64,000 nucleotides of DNA from NCBI GenBank assembly GCA_018257865.1, contig JAEUBA010000001.1:62001-126000 (forward strand). The letters run 5' to 3'. Each line of letters starts with the position of its first letter. Positions within the stretch are counted from its first letter, which is position 1. This DNA is from Stereocaulon alpinum. Taxonomy: Eukaryota; Ascomycota; Lecanoromycetes; Lecanorales; Stereocaulaceae. Positions 9,808 to 21,964 of the stretch are shown here, in pieces. A model generated the notes under the pieces. It had not been told where the DNA came from and did no database searches. It worked only from the letters and a program-made list of their open reading frames with translations. The position numbers and the translations under genes are program-made.

Positions 9808-11953
9808 TCATTCGCCTTTGGCAACTGGCCAGACAGAAGTAGTAGCTGCTACAAAGCCTTTTGAGGTGCGGCGGTCAGCCGCTGAGATTTGTGAGATCTT
9901 TTCTACGTCATCTATCTCATCGCTTGCTGTTTGATTGGTTGGACAGACCCTTCCGAGATGACTGCTTTTCAGCTCTTCTGCAGAAGGTGCTATATGCATC
10001 CAGATTTCTTTCTCCTCACCTACTACACCTCCATACTTCTTCAGTTTATGTCGGACACTGGGTACAAATCGATCTCGGGTCTCGTGCGGTAGCTTCAGAC
10101 GAACTGCTGTCCACTTTTCTGCAGGCTTGTGCTCTGTAGGTGGTCTTTCGATGCAGGGCGACTCAAGTAGCTTTTCATTCTCCAAGCAGCGGTGAAAAGG
10201 CGCTGTAGGTCGAGACATAACCTGAGCTAAGAATACAAGCGACGCTGATACGTTAATATCAATCGCACGGCGGCCATTCATAGTTTGCTTGAGAGTTGAT
10301 GATGCAATTCTGGGGTAGAGAATGCAGAAGTCTGACTGGGAGATGTGCACAATGCCCCGGACGGTAGGTAGCCAGGCCAACGAGCCTTGTTGCCTTGCCT
10401 CCTGACAGACTCCGACGGCTGCTCGGAAGTTATCGTCCCAGTACATGAAAGCTTCGGAGTTGATCCCAAGTAGGGCCACATTGATACGGTGCCCTGGACC
10501 TGATTCTGGCGGTTTGAGGGATAATCCCCACAGATCCTATATAATGCCTGCACACAGCGCGGAATAAGTACTACTCTTCACGGAAGGGAGCTAGAATTGT
10601 GAAGCATGAATGAGGGATAAGCGTCAATGTTGTACGGCATGTGGGAATATGAGCCAGATCGATCGCTCCCGCAAAAGATCTCAAGACTCGGATGATGCTT
10701 TCAATAGGGATAAAACTCTTCCGAATAGTACGCACCTTGTCCAACCCATTGGAACCGATCGAAATGTCAGAGGATTTCTACCGTAGCGGCAGCACCGAAT
10801 GAATGGCCAATCATGGTTACCTGACCGAGATTGACCTTCCCAGTCCAGCAATTCCAGTCAACGCAGTCAGTGCCACGTGAAGAAGCCCCAATTCCATCTA
10901 CGTTCCGCAATTTTGTTCCGCGATAGTAGCTCCATTACCCTCGACTATAGCCTTCACAACGTCATATGCTTCTTCTGACTCAGCGATACGCATGTCGATC
11001 TGAGCGGATCGCAACCCCTTGTCAATGCCTTGTTCATTGCTCGGCCTGGTGTCGTATGGATTGTGTTTTGGAAATATAAAGTTTATAACGTCCCAACCGT
11101 GTGTCAATTCGGTGTCCCTGTGGTCCACACCTCCAGTTGTCTCCCTCTCTTTTCGACTGCCTTTGACTCCTTCTGGTGGGTGATTGATGAAAGTACGTGC
11201 CCCACTACCATCAAGGTGTTCTACTGCACAGACCACAAAACCATAGCTAGCAAATTCTCCACAAACACTGCCATATGCTGTTCTTGAACCTCGCATGCCG
11301 TGACTGAACATGATTAGAGGGAATACCGGCTGTTGCGATTGGCCTTCTGCGGGCTCGCCCGTCTCGTTCTTGACCTTCCAGCCTCCCTGCCTTGTATTTT
11401 GCTCAGGTTGCCAGTGATTGGCAAACTTCGCGTTTCGAAAGCTGGCAACTTCGTAAATCATTCTGTCATAAAGAACCAGACCACTGTAAGCCACTCTGGA
11501 AGCTGTGCAAATGCTGCGTATCTTTTTGACATTTCGGACCTTGAGTGTCGTAGCCAGACTTCTCTTGACCAATGCTTGTGCCCTCCAGGATCTTTCCCCA
11601 CCCCTGAACCTGGAGCCGAAGGGTAGTAGAGGGACACAAGGACCGTCTCAAGCTGGAGAATGTGTCGGCCATGGCGTGTAATGTGCGAGAATGGCCTAGG
11701 AGAGGTTGCAGGGACTTCAATCTCAATGTAGCCAACCTAGAGACAATGTCAGCTATTGCAATTACGGAGAGAAGGTCCGGTAGCTCACGCTATAAGGTCC
11801 AGAATATCTTGGGAGGGTGCCGTGAAAAGGCAGCTTATCTCGTAAGCCTTGGGGAGGACGAGATTTGGGTGCTTTTGCTGGAGGGGCGTCTTTGGGCGGT
11901 GCCCATGCACCGGAGGCGTGATTGCCAATTATCCATTGTGGGATGGAAGGCAT
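9808..11953 (-). pseudogene. Platelet-activating-factor acetylhydrolase (group VIII-type phospholipase A2) pseudogene
   Basis: The frames together reconstruct an alpha/beta-hydrolase of the fungal PAF-acetylhydrolase family. Exon 1 is 11953-11789. A 52-bp intron (11737-11788) leads into VGYIEIEVPAT, later PLIMFSHGMRGSRTAYG, then GHSFGAA with the nucleophile Ser (10785-10808), then LLGINSEAFMYW and SQSDFCILYP, and a long polar tail to 9808. The coding path is broken by in-frame stops at 11458-11460 (TGA), 10767-10769 (TGA, just after VEIL) and 10537-10539 (TAG, where the family has Tyr in G-I-I-Y-D). There are also frame changes near 11440 and 10915, each consistent with loss of one base. A 188-bp intron (10548-10735) is unusually long for this window. 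Conserved blocks on both sides of every lesion argue against mis-splicing. The break was probably recent, since the rest is well preserved. Confidence 0.85.
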
Positions 11954-13519
11954 GATGGCTTTGGAATGCTAATCAACGCAATCCGTCATGGGGACAATGA
12001 AGTTTGGAAAAGGGAAAAGTATTCAGAGACCGTTTGATCACACCATTCTCTAAAATCGCGACCAAGAACAAATATAGGGACCAGAATCCGGCTCTCTGTG
12101 AAAGGGTTTGGGTTCTCTGCCATGTTCAAGCCGCTGTAACTCCGTCAATGGATACCTTTCGGCATGGCCAACGGATATCATCGTGATCAGTGAGCGGCTC
12201 GAGGGTCTCTACCCCTCCATTCGACCATATAAAGTAGACACGGCTTGCTGCGGACATGCAGATAAGGTACGAAAAGGTTGATGTGTTGGTTGGTTTGCCT
12301 GGCCTCGGTGTCGGCACAATAATTGGCGTGGTGGGCAGTAGCCGCTCCTAAGACCCACCCTAAGATATTATATCAATCAGTATCTACCAGCTTGTTGTAT
12401 CCCCCTAGTGGCGCTGGATACCCTTATATCTCTAGGGTATAGAGAGCACTAAGCTAATAACATAGGGTAGCGAAACCTGATCCCAGCCCTCCTTAAGTAA
12501 CTTCCTTAGGGTCTTAGTTTCGCTTGGGTGTAGAAGGGGCTCCTTGCCCCCCTTCAGCTTGTTTCAGTTTCTATGGTATAGAAGGCCATAGGGATGTTCT
12601 AGCTGTAGATATATGATTAATATGGGCGAATTATAGGGAGTAACAGGTGGTTAATAGGGGGGTATTGGCGGCTAGGGCCCACCACGCCAATTATCTTGCC
12701 GACACCGAGCTGGCCTCATTAAGAACAAGAGGGTTTCATGGTGACCCGCCAGCCCCGGAAGATCCTCGGAACGCTCGGCTCCTGAAGCCGCCGGGAGAGC
12801 TTCCAATACTCGGGCACCTGTTGCGCTCTCATACGCTGATTTCACGGTTCATCAACCTACCTTATATGCAGCTTCTCGCCTTCCATATGTTCGAAAATTG
12901 TCTGGAAATACCATGACCCTACTGCTCTATTGGTAGGAAACAGAAGGTGGTGAAATGACGAATTATTCACAGGTTTTGGGGTGCTTTCATGGGGCTCGCT
13001 TATGGGGCCCTCGGCCTGAGATCTTCCCGTCCTTGACGAGCCTGGCATGCGCATTATTGAGCCGTAAATTATGCCCGGAGCCGCGCAAGGTACCTAAGCC
13101 TACCTCAAGGATAGACCTATTGGACCCAACAAGTCCTGGAACGCGCTAGTACAGCCCTGACACCGGCGTCGGTGACCCCCAGAGACTTTCCCTAACCCAA
13201 GAGCTTTAGGGGTCTGTTTGGGGGCTCAAGTCTCGAGCGAGAGTATTCCGGACCGAGTCTAAGGAGCAATTAGGTACGTATGACGTCGCTCCCACAGCTA
13301 TTGTCCAGTCAGCCTCTATGGGTGAGGCAGTATCCGAAGACTAGGGTAGCTACTAGCGCAAAGATGGCAGCTCCAGCACTTATGGTGTCAAATCTCATAC
13401 CTAATGAACGATTGTTGATGGAAGTTGACGCAAAGTCTATATGTAAAACGGGGCTGTTGACTGTGGGTACCGTGCATAGCTATGAAAGTATCTATGTATA
13501 AAATCGCATTCTTCTCTAT
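11954..13519. other. Gene-free stretch holding one TIR element
   Basis: Contains the inverted-repeat element at 12304-12709 and no convincing coding sequence. The segment 12710-13300 has short frames on both strands without motifs. It separates the pseudogene from the drug transporter. Confidence 0.55.
12304..12709. mobile_element. 406-bp non-autonomous element with ~42-bp terminal inverted repeats (MITE-like)
   Basis: The left end CTCGGTGTCGGCA...ATAATTGGCGTGGTGGGC (from 12304) is repeated in inverted orientation at the right end (to 12709), with only a few mismatches over about 42 bp. The five bases CTGGC occur immediately outside both ends (12299-12303 and 12710-12714) and look like a target-site duplication. 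The interior has no transposase frame, so it would depend on an enzyme encoded elsewhere. Superfamily is not assignable from the ends alone. Confidence 0.75.
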
Positions 13520-15333
13520 CTATTCATTATCAGGTCTATGTGCCTCCTGGGCAGCTCTTTCGTCCACGGTCATCTCGCTCTGCGCCTTGCTGATCCTTAC
13601 GAAACCCATCATAATCATCAAAGCAAGCACGGAGCAAGTAAATTGGTACCAGAACACTGCTTGATAGCTCAGCTTCAATCCTAGATGTGTCGTTTGTGTC
13701 TGAGTAACGTCTGCGAAGGCCAAAAGGAAGGCGATACCCAGGTAGAGGAGGGTATTGATCAGGGCCCCAGCCAGTCCCTGTCGACTTTGAGACAGGCTCG
13801 TCGTGATAAAGATGTTGGTGACATTGTATATGATATCGATGCCAACTGTGGCTCCTATCATGGCAGGGAATACAAAAGCCCAGTAATTTGCGCCTTCCGG
13901 AGCAAGGGCAAATAGCAGCGAGGTGACAACCCAGCCGAGTCCACCGATCAACATTAGGACGGTGCCATTCATGAGATGGAGGACATAGCCGCCACAGAAC
14001 GAGATCACGAGGCCACCAAGACACATCGGAGCGAACCAACCCGCCACTTGTAAGGGCGATGCTCCCATGATGTTTTGCATGTAGATTGTGGCGAAGAGCA
14101 GGTAGGTTCCTAGGACTCCATCCGATATGAATAGGGCAATGAAGATGGCTGGAAGGTGTGGAACTCGGAAAAGGTCAAAGGGAATGAGGGGTGCTTCCGC
14201 CACCCACCCCTCGATGTAGAACGCAATGGCTAGAAACAAGAAACCGACAATCAGTGTAACCAGTATGTATGAAGTTTTCCAACCGTTGGGCGCGTAGGAA
14301 GCATCAGTGATGGCGAACACTACAAGAATTAAGCCAGATATGATGAACAGTGAGCCAAGCCAATCCATCTTGACACCCATAGCCTTCCTTTCTTCCACAT
14401 CCGAAGGTATAGCGTATATAGCGGCCACGAGAGTGGTAATAATTGCAATGGCTCCGATCCAGAAAAACCAGCCAAACGAAAGGTAATTTCCCGCTAATCC
14501 TGCAATGAATATACCAACGAAGAAGCCTAGTGGAGCGCCTCCTCCATAGATACTGAAGACAACGTTTTTCCGGGGTCCAGGCCGGTATGTGCTTCCTATC
14601 AAGAGAATACCGCTGGGCAGGATAGCAGCGGGGCCGAGACCCTGCATGGCTCGACAAAAAACTAACATTAGGTTGTTTTTGGAAAACCCAGCTACAAGAG
14701 ACCAAATGACAAACCAGACTAGCCCGGACAGGTAGACAGGATACCCACCGTACATGTCCGCAAGACGACCCATGGGAAGGAAGAAGGCTGCCGAGACGAG
14801 GGCAAAGGCGCTAGCTGGCCAGACCGCAGAGGCTTGGGGGATGTCAAGCATTTTGACAAGAGTTGGAATGAGGACATTGAAGCCGGATACGAAGTATTCC
14901 TAAAACATTGTCAGAAATGTCATCAATCACTAATTGTGAATGACAGGAAGCGTACCGCCATGAATTGCGAGGCTATGATCGAGTAGCAGAACGCAAGCTC
15001 GGCTCCAACAGATTGGAATTTGGCAGGTCTTTCCCTTCCAAGGCGTTCAATGCGAGCTTGCTCTGTTTCCAGCGCCTCTCCATCACCCGTTATCGTCAAG
15101 CCCTCACTCTTTGGCGGCGGATCTACTGGAAGCGTATGTAGGGACTTCGGTGGCGAGTCCCTATCATTTTTTCCTACATCTGCACTGTCCCACGATCGAG
15201 AATTCCGTCGCGGGTCATTCCCTCTCAGAGAACAGGCTTCATGGCTTTGTTCCCGATCCTTCGTTATATCACCCTTTGGTGAAGCTGAATATGACTTAAT
15301 CTGCAGATCTTTACCTAACTCAATGCCTGCCAT
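13520..15333 (-). CDS. MFS multidrug transporter, DHA2-like (14-helix type)
   Basis: Exons complement(14956..15333) and complement(13520..14899), joined across a 56-bp GT-AG intron, give 585 aa starting MAGIELGKD. About 110 polar N-terminal residues precede the first helix, whose sequence crosses the splice junction (SQFMA|EYFVSGFNVLIPTL). The A-like motif GRLADMYGG and the drug:H+ antiporter element RAMQGLGPAAILPSG are present, followed by many further hydrophobic helices and a short charged tail. Length and helix number fit the DHA2 family of plasma-membrane proton-coupled efflux pumps for drugs or small metabolites. Substrate cannot be read from sequence. The neighbouring pseudogene and repeats put it in an accessory region, but no biosynthetic backbone gene accompanies it. 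Confidence 0.88.
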
Positions 15334-17265
15334 ATCGATTTAGAAGAGCACGATCCGACTTTCCATGTCCAAGCAAGCAAAGCCCTCGAGACTGCTGAAT
15401 TGTGCAGGCGCTCCGCTTCTAGAAGAGCGAGGACAGAATTTCGTGAGGCAGTTGGGGGAATTAGTAAAGAGGCCATCTCCCATGGCATTTCAATGATTAT
15501 AAACTTCAACTCTTCGGAGGCTATCCGTGGCCAAGTAGTGGGTATTGAACTAATTACCGAACGTAGTTGAGCGTAATGCTGGGAAGACATGAAATACATG
15601 ACTGCTTGCATGATCAGTGTCAACCTCTTCAACCAATAGCAACGCGTGCTATGACTGCATGGGAACATTTTGCCCAGCTTGGTCTTAATAGTGCTGTGCT
15701 AGGTCATCTTGATTGCCAAACGAAAGGAGCACACGCAGCAATGAGAGAAAATGAGGTCATCAGAATTCCTGATGATTCTCATGACACATCGGGCAAACGC
15801 AAACAACTACCACTCAAAGAAAATTTTAAACGTCAAGCTTTCTCACTACCTTACTTAGGGTAGCCATCGTCATAGTTGTACTACAAGATCTGGGAACTCA
15901 GAGCTAGTACTATGTTTCCGCACTTGTAAGGGATTTGATTGGCTTGCGCACCCAGACTCAACCCTGCTGAGGCGTCGTACTAGCATCTAGACCCGTGGAT
16001 ACCGTGATAGGTAGAGTTAGCCGAGGAATTCAATACGGTTTCCAACGGCATCGAAGCACAACCGACGAGAAACGTGCAGCAGGATTACAACTGTCAACGT
16101 TCTCGCACGACTCCATACTCACTCGAATTGTCTCTGTATTATATACATAGTTGCCCTTTGAGGCTTGGTGATCTAGTCATGTGATGGATCTGCTCGACGT
16201 CTAGTGAAGCGTTGTTATTGGTCGCTGCATAATTTGCTCCCACTTGCAATGCCTGCGATTTGTGGTAGTACTCCACCAGGATGAATGTTCTCAAACATTC
16301 TCTTTGAGAACTTGGCAATATACAGGCCAAATTTCCATGGCTTCCCATCCACATCGAACTCCTCCTGGCCTCTTCGAGCTCCAAATTCATGAAGGGTTTA
16401 GTACAATATGACAGAAGTTACTCAAACAGAGTAGAGCCCTTCACTGAAGGAACAATTCCAAGATCGGAAACTGCTCACCGTCGCTTTGAACACCTTTGGG
16501 CTTAGCTGCCCTTTGACGGACAACATAGAAGACAAAGGAGAAATCATTTCTCTTCAAGTGAGGGCCTTCGCAATTGGTTGTTTCTTTGGGTGGACAACCA
16601 AGCTTATGTGTGGCATGATTGGCATGCACCTGCGGCACCAGGGTTACTTGGACGATGGCTTGGACTACGAAAAACACCTACTAGCGCGATGGCAGTAAGA
16701 TCCTGTCGTCTGTCCTTTTAGTGACTCCATAGACTGATACTATCAAAGAGCGCCCCCTGAAATCACGCGTCAGACAGCGAAGTACAGGCAAATACGAGCC
16801 AGCCGTCGGAACGCGATTAACGGCAATTGTGGTAGGAGTTCACGCCACTCAGCACAATAGACCGCAGTTGCTTGATCCGCCAAGATTGCTAGATTTCCTG
16901 ATAAAATAGGATTGTCTTGATGGTCAAAAGCCGTATCATTGTGCGTAAATTGGTCTGCTTTGCTCGTTCGTCTGCAGGGGCCTGAGCCCGTTCCAGACGG
17001 AGTTGTCACATAGTAAACTCTTTGCGAGATTCAGCTCGAACGCCAGTTGGCCTTGTGTACATTAGAACGTGACTGCGCGGTCGACACGCGACTAGAGCCG
17101 CACTAAGGAATGCAATGCGTGGAAGTCTTGAATAGTGTAGCGCTCACGATCTTACTCCTCCACCATTCCCTCTGTTGGGCTTGGAGGTGAGCAAGCAGGC
17201 ATAAACGCACTCCAAACGCCTACAACTCCCTAGCGACGAGTGATGTAAAGCTCAATGTACGCTGA

Positions 17266-17444
17266 CCAACAGGGGTAGACATAAGTCGATAAAGTTCCGA
17301 GGTTTACCCGGGGGCCTCGGGGTGAGCCCCGGGGTAACCCCCTAAAATATCGAAAATCTACCCTGTTTATCCGATTATAGGGGCCCCCTAGGGGCAGCCC
17401 CGGGTAAACCTCGGAACTTATTGACTTATGTCAACCCCTGTTGG
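17266..17444. mobile_element. 179-bp fold-back element (MITE-like)
   Basis: The two ends are inverted repeats of about 45 bp beginning CCAACAGGGGT(A/T)GACATAAGTC and running into TTCCGAGGTTTACCCGGGG, with a GC-rich centre that is itself partly self-complementary. It has no coding capacity. A target-site duplication is not obvious because the outermost bases are palindromic. A CAGGGG terminus is compatible with hAT-like elements, but that is a guess. Confidence 0.7.
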
Positions 17445-17590
17445 ATTGTTACGACAGATGCACGCTAGAGCGACAGGGAGGCTTGGCAGGCCACCTTAGG
17501 CGAAACGCGAGGTATGGCGTCAAGGGACCCATGCAACCTTACCCTGTCCATCCTGAGGCGAATACTAAGTTAACCGCCACGACGAAACCA

Positions 17591-17793
17591 CCTTCGACAG
17601 TCATCTGATTTCGCTTCTTGTTTATTTCTTAGTCTCCCGACAATATATCGCACCGATGCTTGACCAATCTATTATACAAGTACCTGAAGGCAGTGTAAAC
17701 GAAATATACTCTGGTTGGTATATGTTGGGCCGATCTGCTACCTTTTTGTGGGGGGCAGAAGGACGAAAGAGGAAGGAGGAAAGAGGAAGGATG
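17591..17793 (-). repeat. Dispersed repeat, copy A (inverted relative to copy B at 28104-28292)
   Basis: Read on the minus strand this segment encodes a peptide with the blocks QPEYISFTLPSGT, IDWSSIGA and ETKK. The same blocks occur, with a few substitutions, on the plus strand at 28104-28292. The nucleotide match extends beyond the shared frame into a purine-rich GGAGGAAAGAGGAAGGATG flank. Protein-level conservation suggests a transposable-element fragment, but the family is not recognised. Confidence 0.65.
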
Positions 17794-18244
17794 AAGAAGC
17801 GAAGAGCTGAGCCACGAGCTGAAGTTAAGTTACGTGGCACAGGGGCAAAGGAACAAGTTAGGCCCCCCCTCAACCGCCATGCCCACCCGGATCTGGGCCT
17901 TTGCGAGGGCTGTGCCTGTGATTTTGGGGGCAGCTCAGCAAGTTAGCCCCACCCAGACTACGGGAAGCGCCGCTGGGGACCAATCGGTCAGTGATCGTGG
18001 CGCTCCTTTGCAGCTAGAACGCTAAATCGAAACATGCCTTCACGGATTCTGCTTGTTATTAAACCAGGCAATGCCTCCCACATCTGCGTCTTGCGTTAAC
18101 TACTCCGTACATCAATACCTCTTCCTTTGCGTCCTCTCTTACTCCCAACCATCTGCGCATCGACTCGACCTTCATTAATCGTCCAGCCACCTCTGTTGTG
18201 TTCCATACCCTAGCGTGAGGCTCGAAGCCTTTGTCCTCGTCATC

Positions 18245-19901
18245 ATGCCTCGTTACACCGCTGCAGCTCTCCTAAGCCTTTACAGCTTAGGAGCTATCTT
18301 CACAGCTAGCCATGTCGGTGCCACCCCACAAGCCTCTCCCAAGGTGTTCGGAATGGACTTTCATAAGCTTGTCCCGCGAAATACACCTCTCGCCAACCGT
18401 CTTCGAAGACGTCAAAAGACGGTCACGACGGACATTACTAACGGGCAGATTGCGTACGTACAGTGGTCTCACATGTTCATGGCGTGACTAGGAGCTGACA
18501 ATTCTGGCTCAGGTACATCATTAACGTGACCGTCGGCACCCCACCACAGCCCTTCAGCCTACAGCTCGATACCGGCAGCAGCGACCTATGGGTACCAGGA
18601 GCTAATTCTGACGCCTGTGGACAAGATCCCACGTTTTGCCAGCAATACGGCGCCTATGACGAGTTGAAATCGTCCACCTTCAAACCCATCGGTCAATCTG
18701 GTGACTTTGCGATCTCGTACCAGGATAATAGTGGAGTTCAGGGTGACTACTTCAACGATACCCTGGCAATAGGGAATACAGGGATCACGGACATGACTAT
18801 GGCAGTTGCGCAACAGGCAAGCAGGCCATTTGGCATCATGGGCATTGGATACATTGCGGGTGAGTCGATTGCTGGACAATCGTCTGACACAACCTATCCG
18901 AATGTGATATCCCAGCTGCAAGATCAGGGCTACATCAACACTTTAGCCTACAGTCTTTGGCTCAACGACTTGAGTGAGTCGGCGTCCCTAATCCAACTTA
19001 ATCTTTCTTATCGACTTACTGATGGAAACAAGATTCGAACACAGGGTCAATCCTGTTCGGCGGCATCGACTCCGACAAGTTTAAGGGCAACTTGATCGTC
19101 CTCCCTGTACAGTCCTCGAGCAGTTCCTCATATACCGACTTCACAGTGGCACTGTCATCCGTTTCCTTCACTGATGCCAGTGGGAAGACCGCTTTTTCTC
19201 AGGACAATCTGGCAGTGCCGGTCATCTTGGATAGTGGAACGACCATCACTTATGTGCCAGACAGTATTTTGAATCCGATCTTGAGTGGTGTGGGTGCCGT
19301 CAACAATGCTCAATTGGGGGGCCCTGTTGTTCCTTGCTCCCTCGGCGCTTCCCCATCGACCCTCAACTTTGGCTTTGGTGGAAACGGAGGACCTACGATC
19401 CAGGTTCCAATGAATGAATTGGTCATTCCAATCTATGACAACAACGGTGCCCAACCTACGCTGCATGGCAACACTATATGCAGTTTCGGACTAGATTCTG
19501 GTGGGGACGGGCCTTACCTCTTCGGAGATACCTTCTTACGGTCAGCATACGTAGTATATGACCTCACCAGCAACCAGATCGGGATAGCCGAGACCAATTT
19601 CAATGCTACCTCCTCGAACGTTATAGCCATCTCAGATTCCAATATTCCGAGCGCTACAGCTACAGCTACTGGAGCTGCAGTCACTCAGACCTTTACGGGT
19701 CATCCGCAACAGACTGTTGCAGCGACTCGTAACGGAGGTTCACAGGCTACGGGTGCATTACCATCTGCTACATTCAATCTTGGCCAAAAGAGCTCCGCCT
19801 TTACTCCTGGTCCACCAAGAGTCGAAGCAATGACTTTTGTGACTGGGCTAGTATGCCTAGTCTCGTTGTTCTTTGGAGGATCAATGCTCTTCATGCTGTG
19901 A
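18245..19901 (+). CDS. GPI-anchored aspartic protease (yapsin/OpsB-like, pepsin family A1)
   Basis: Exons 18245..18453, 18513..18973 and 19045..19901 (introns 59 and 71 bp) give 508 aa. It has a signal peptide (about residues 1-25), a short propeptide with the dibasic-rich stretch RLRRRQK, then the peptidase domain beginning YIINVTVGTPPQPF. Catalytic residues are D89 in L-D-T-G-S-S and D286 in L-D-S-G-T-T. After the catalytic domain comes a Ser/Thr/Ala-rich stalk and a C-terminal hydrophobic tail (MTFVTGLVCLVSLFF and on), which together predict GPI anchoring. Family members act at the plasma membrane or cell wall in shedding and wall maintenance. An upstream in-frame ATG-less extension exists, so the ATG at 18245 is the best start. 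A 9-bp-stem hairpin lies inside the signal-peptide coding region (about 18269-18293). Confidence 0.9.
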
Positions 19902-20398
19902 ACAAAATTCTGCTTATAGCCCTGAACTTCACGACTTCCTCGTCTAAAGCATAGCATTTTGGTGTAGATGGGAATATGGGCTGGCCGTCATTAGAAGGCT
20001 TGCCTCGAGCGAATACATTTACACGTCATAGATTATCATTTCACCGCAGTGTAACTATACCAACAACCGACCAAATGAGGCCAGCATGACCGGGTTAAGA
20101 GCACAATGCATCATGACTACGCCCCTACCAAGTTGGGAAGCACCTTTTCTTATCAATGACTTCTCTGGTTCTGTTCGTCTCAACTAAATTTGAAGTCGTT
20201 TATTGACATTGACACATTTGAGTAGGAAGGTACCAGATCCTTCTAATCTTACAGGAGAAGGAGCATTCACAAGGAGGGCACTCCTTCCTCACCCCGAAGT
20301 TCGGCATTGAGCATCGGTTGTTATTGGTATGAGCCATAGCATGCTTGATTTTCATCCTTTCACAATCTCAGCTTCCACTACCAGCGCCTCCATGACCT
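19902..20398. other. Intergenic stretch between protease and Rds1-like gene
   Basis: No open frame of note. It contains the 3' UTR of the protease gene and the promoter of the gene at 20399. Confidence 0.6.
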
Positions 20399-21767
20399 AT
20401 GCGTTATTCGTTACTTCCACCCTTACTAGCGATGCGTCTCACCATCCTATTACTTTCCCTAGCAATGAATACTACCGCAGTCTCTACCCTAAGCCGTCGG
20501 GTTCTTAATGTTACAACAGCCATCAATGCTACAACAGCTTCCAATATTACGACATCCGTCAATGCTACAGCATCCTCCAACGCTACATTAGGCGATGGGT
20601 TCATCCTTAACTTTGCTCTCACGCTCGAATACCTACAGCGGGCTTTCTACGAAAGCGGCCTTGCTAACTTTACAGAATCGGACTTTGCGAATGCAGGTTT
20701 TGAGGATACGTTCTATCCCAATCTGCAGCAGGTTTACTTTGACGAGCAAAGCCACGTATCATTCTTACACAACACACTTGTAGCGGCGAACATCCAGCCG
20801 ACGGCGGCACTCAAGTACGATTTTCCATATACAGACGTTTCAAGCTTCGTGGCGCTGGCAGCGGTTCTCAAAGACGTCAGCGTTTCCGCGTGAGTCATTG
20901 CCTGGTTGTAACGCCAAATAACACCAAAGTAAGACTCGGCAGAGCTAAGATTGCAAGTACAGGTATCTTGGAGCCTCAGCCAAGATCGTAAAGAAAGATT
21001 ACCTAATCGCATTAAGCTCGATCTTGAGCGTCGAAGCAAGACATGCAAGCTACCTAAGAGCTGCAATCGGAGAAGAACCCTTTGCGAATCCATTCGATAC
21101 GCCATTGGACTTTGTAAGACCGATGCAATGATCGGTTTATGGTGCTCGCTTGCTTACTGTCATCACATCAGAACCAAACGCACACATTGGCTTTGCCTTT
21201 CATTACGGACTTTAGCACTGCTCCTGTAACGCTTCCGGTTGTGGCCTTCCCGGCTCTGAGGCTTGCTTGCTCGCCGTACTACTATCAGTAAGAATGACAC
21301 GGCATCCGGTCAACAACTTGTACATCGACTAAGCAGACCAGGGCCGATCATTCGACTGTAGCGTTCTCCCATGCCTTCACCAATGCGAAAAAGCACAATG
21401 TGACAAAAGATACACCCATCTATGCCGTCTTCCTTTCCGGCCTAATGAAGGTCAGCCTGCCTTCATCACCTTACCCGAACTAACAATCTACTCACATCAC
21501 ACAGATACCTGTACAGGTTCACGTTTCAGGTGATGATCGCAACTACAAGATCGACCGTATCCCAGCTGGTGTGGCAGGTCAGAGTTACGTATTACTTTCG
21601 AGATCGCGTGATGATTTCTCGGATCGGAATGTTATTGCTGGGCCTGCTATTTTGGAGGTAAGACGTCGGACGCGTATGAAAGGGTTGAGAAGTAAAAGGT
21701 GCTAACAAGAGGCTAGGTATATCCAAAGAGTATGGTGCCTGATACGCCGCATCCGGGATGTTTGTGA
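20399..21767 (+). CDS. Secreted ferritin-like-domain protein (Rds1-type stress protein)
   Basis: Six exons (20399..20889, 20963..21113, 21172..21287, 21342..21450, 21505..21657, 21717..21767) with 54-73 bp GT-AG introns give 356 aa in a continuous frame. It starts with a signal peptide, then an N-glycosylation-rich linker of repeated N-x-T units. The ferritin-like domain follows: FILNFALTLEYLQRAFYESG, then F-D-E-Q-S-H-V-S-F-L, and later SVEARHASYLRAAIGEEPF. The glutamates and histidines in these helices are the spacing expected of the ferritin-like fold. Fission yeast rds1 is known to be induced by nutrient starvation and stress; the biochemical role of the family is unsettled. A second ATG at 20432 is an alternative start. 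The C-terminal half is less conserved. Confidence 0.85.
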
Positions 21768-21964
21768 GCGTGGCTACGTTGTTGGATCATGTGGGCATTG
21801 GAGAGACGTGTATTGCTTCGGTAAAGGGAAGTATCAGCGTGCTTGGACAACTAATGTGCATCCAATGATACCTATACAAAAAAACCAGACCCGCCTTTCC
21901 AATTTTCAACTTATAACACTGCCATGCTTGATATCCCTTACACCTATTTTCCCAGATACAAGCT

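Larger units (their letters stand above)
15334..18244. other. Long gene-poor stretch with repeats
   Basis: No supported gene in 2.9 kb. It holds the fold-back element 17266-17444 and one copy of a dispersed repeat at 17591-17793. Short frames such as 16486-16698 (+) and 16139-16390 (-) carry no family signature. The last ~200 bases should include the promoter and 5' UTR of the aspartic protease gene at 18245. Confidence 0.55.

Noticed and set aside
9808..15333. Possible secondary-metabolite or detoxification cluster (hydrolase, MFS drug pump)
   Set aside because: The hydrolase is a pseudogene, no PKS, NRPS, terpene cyclase or pathway regulator is nearby, and spacing is wide.
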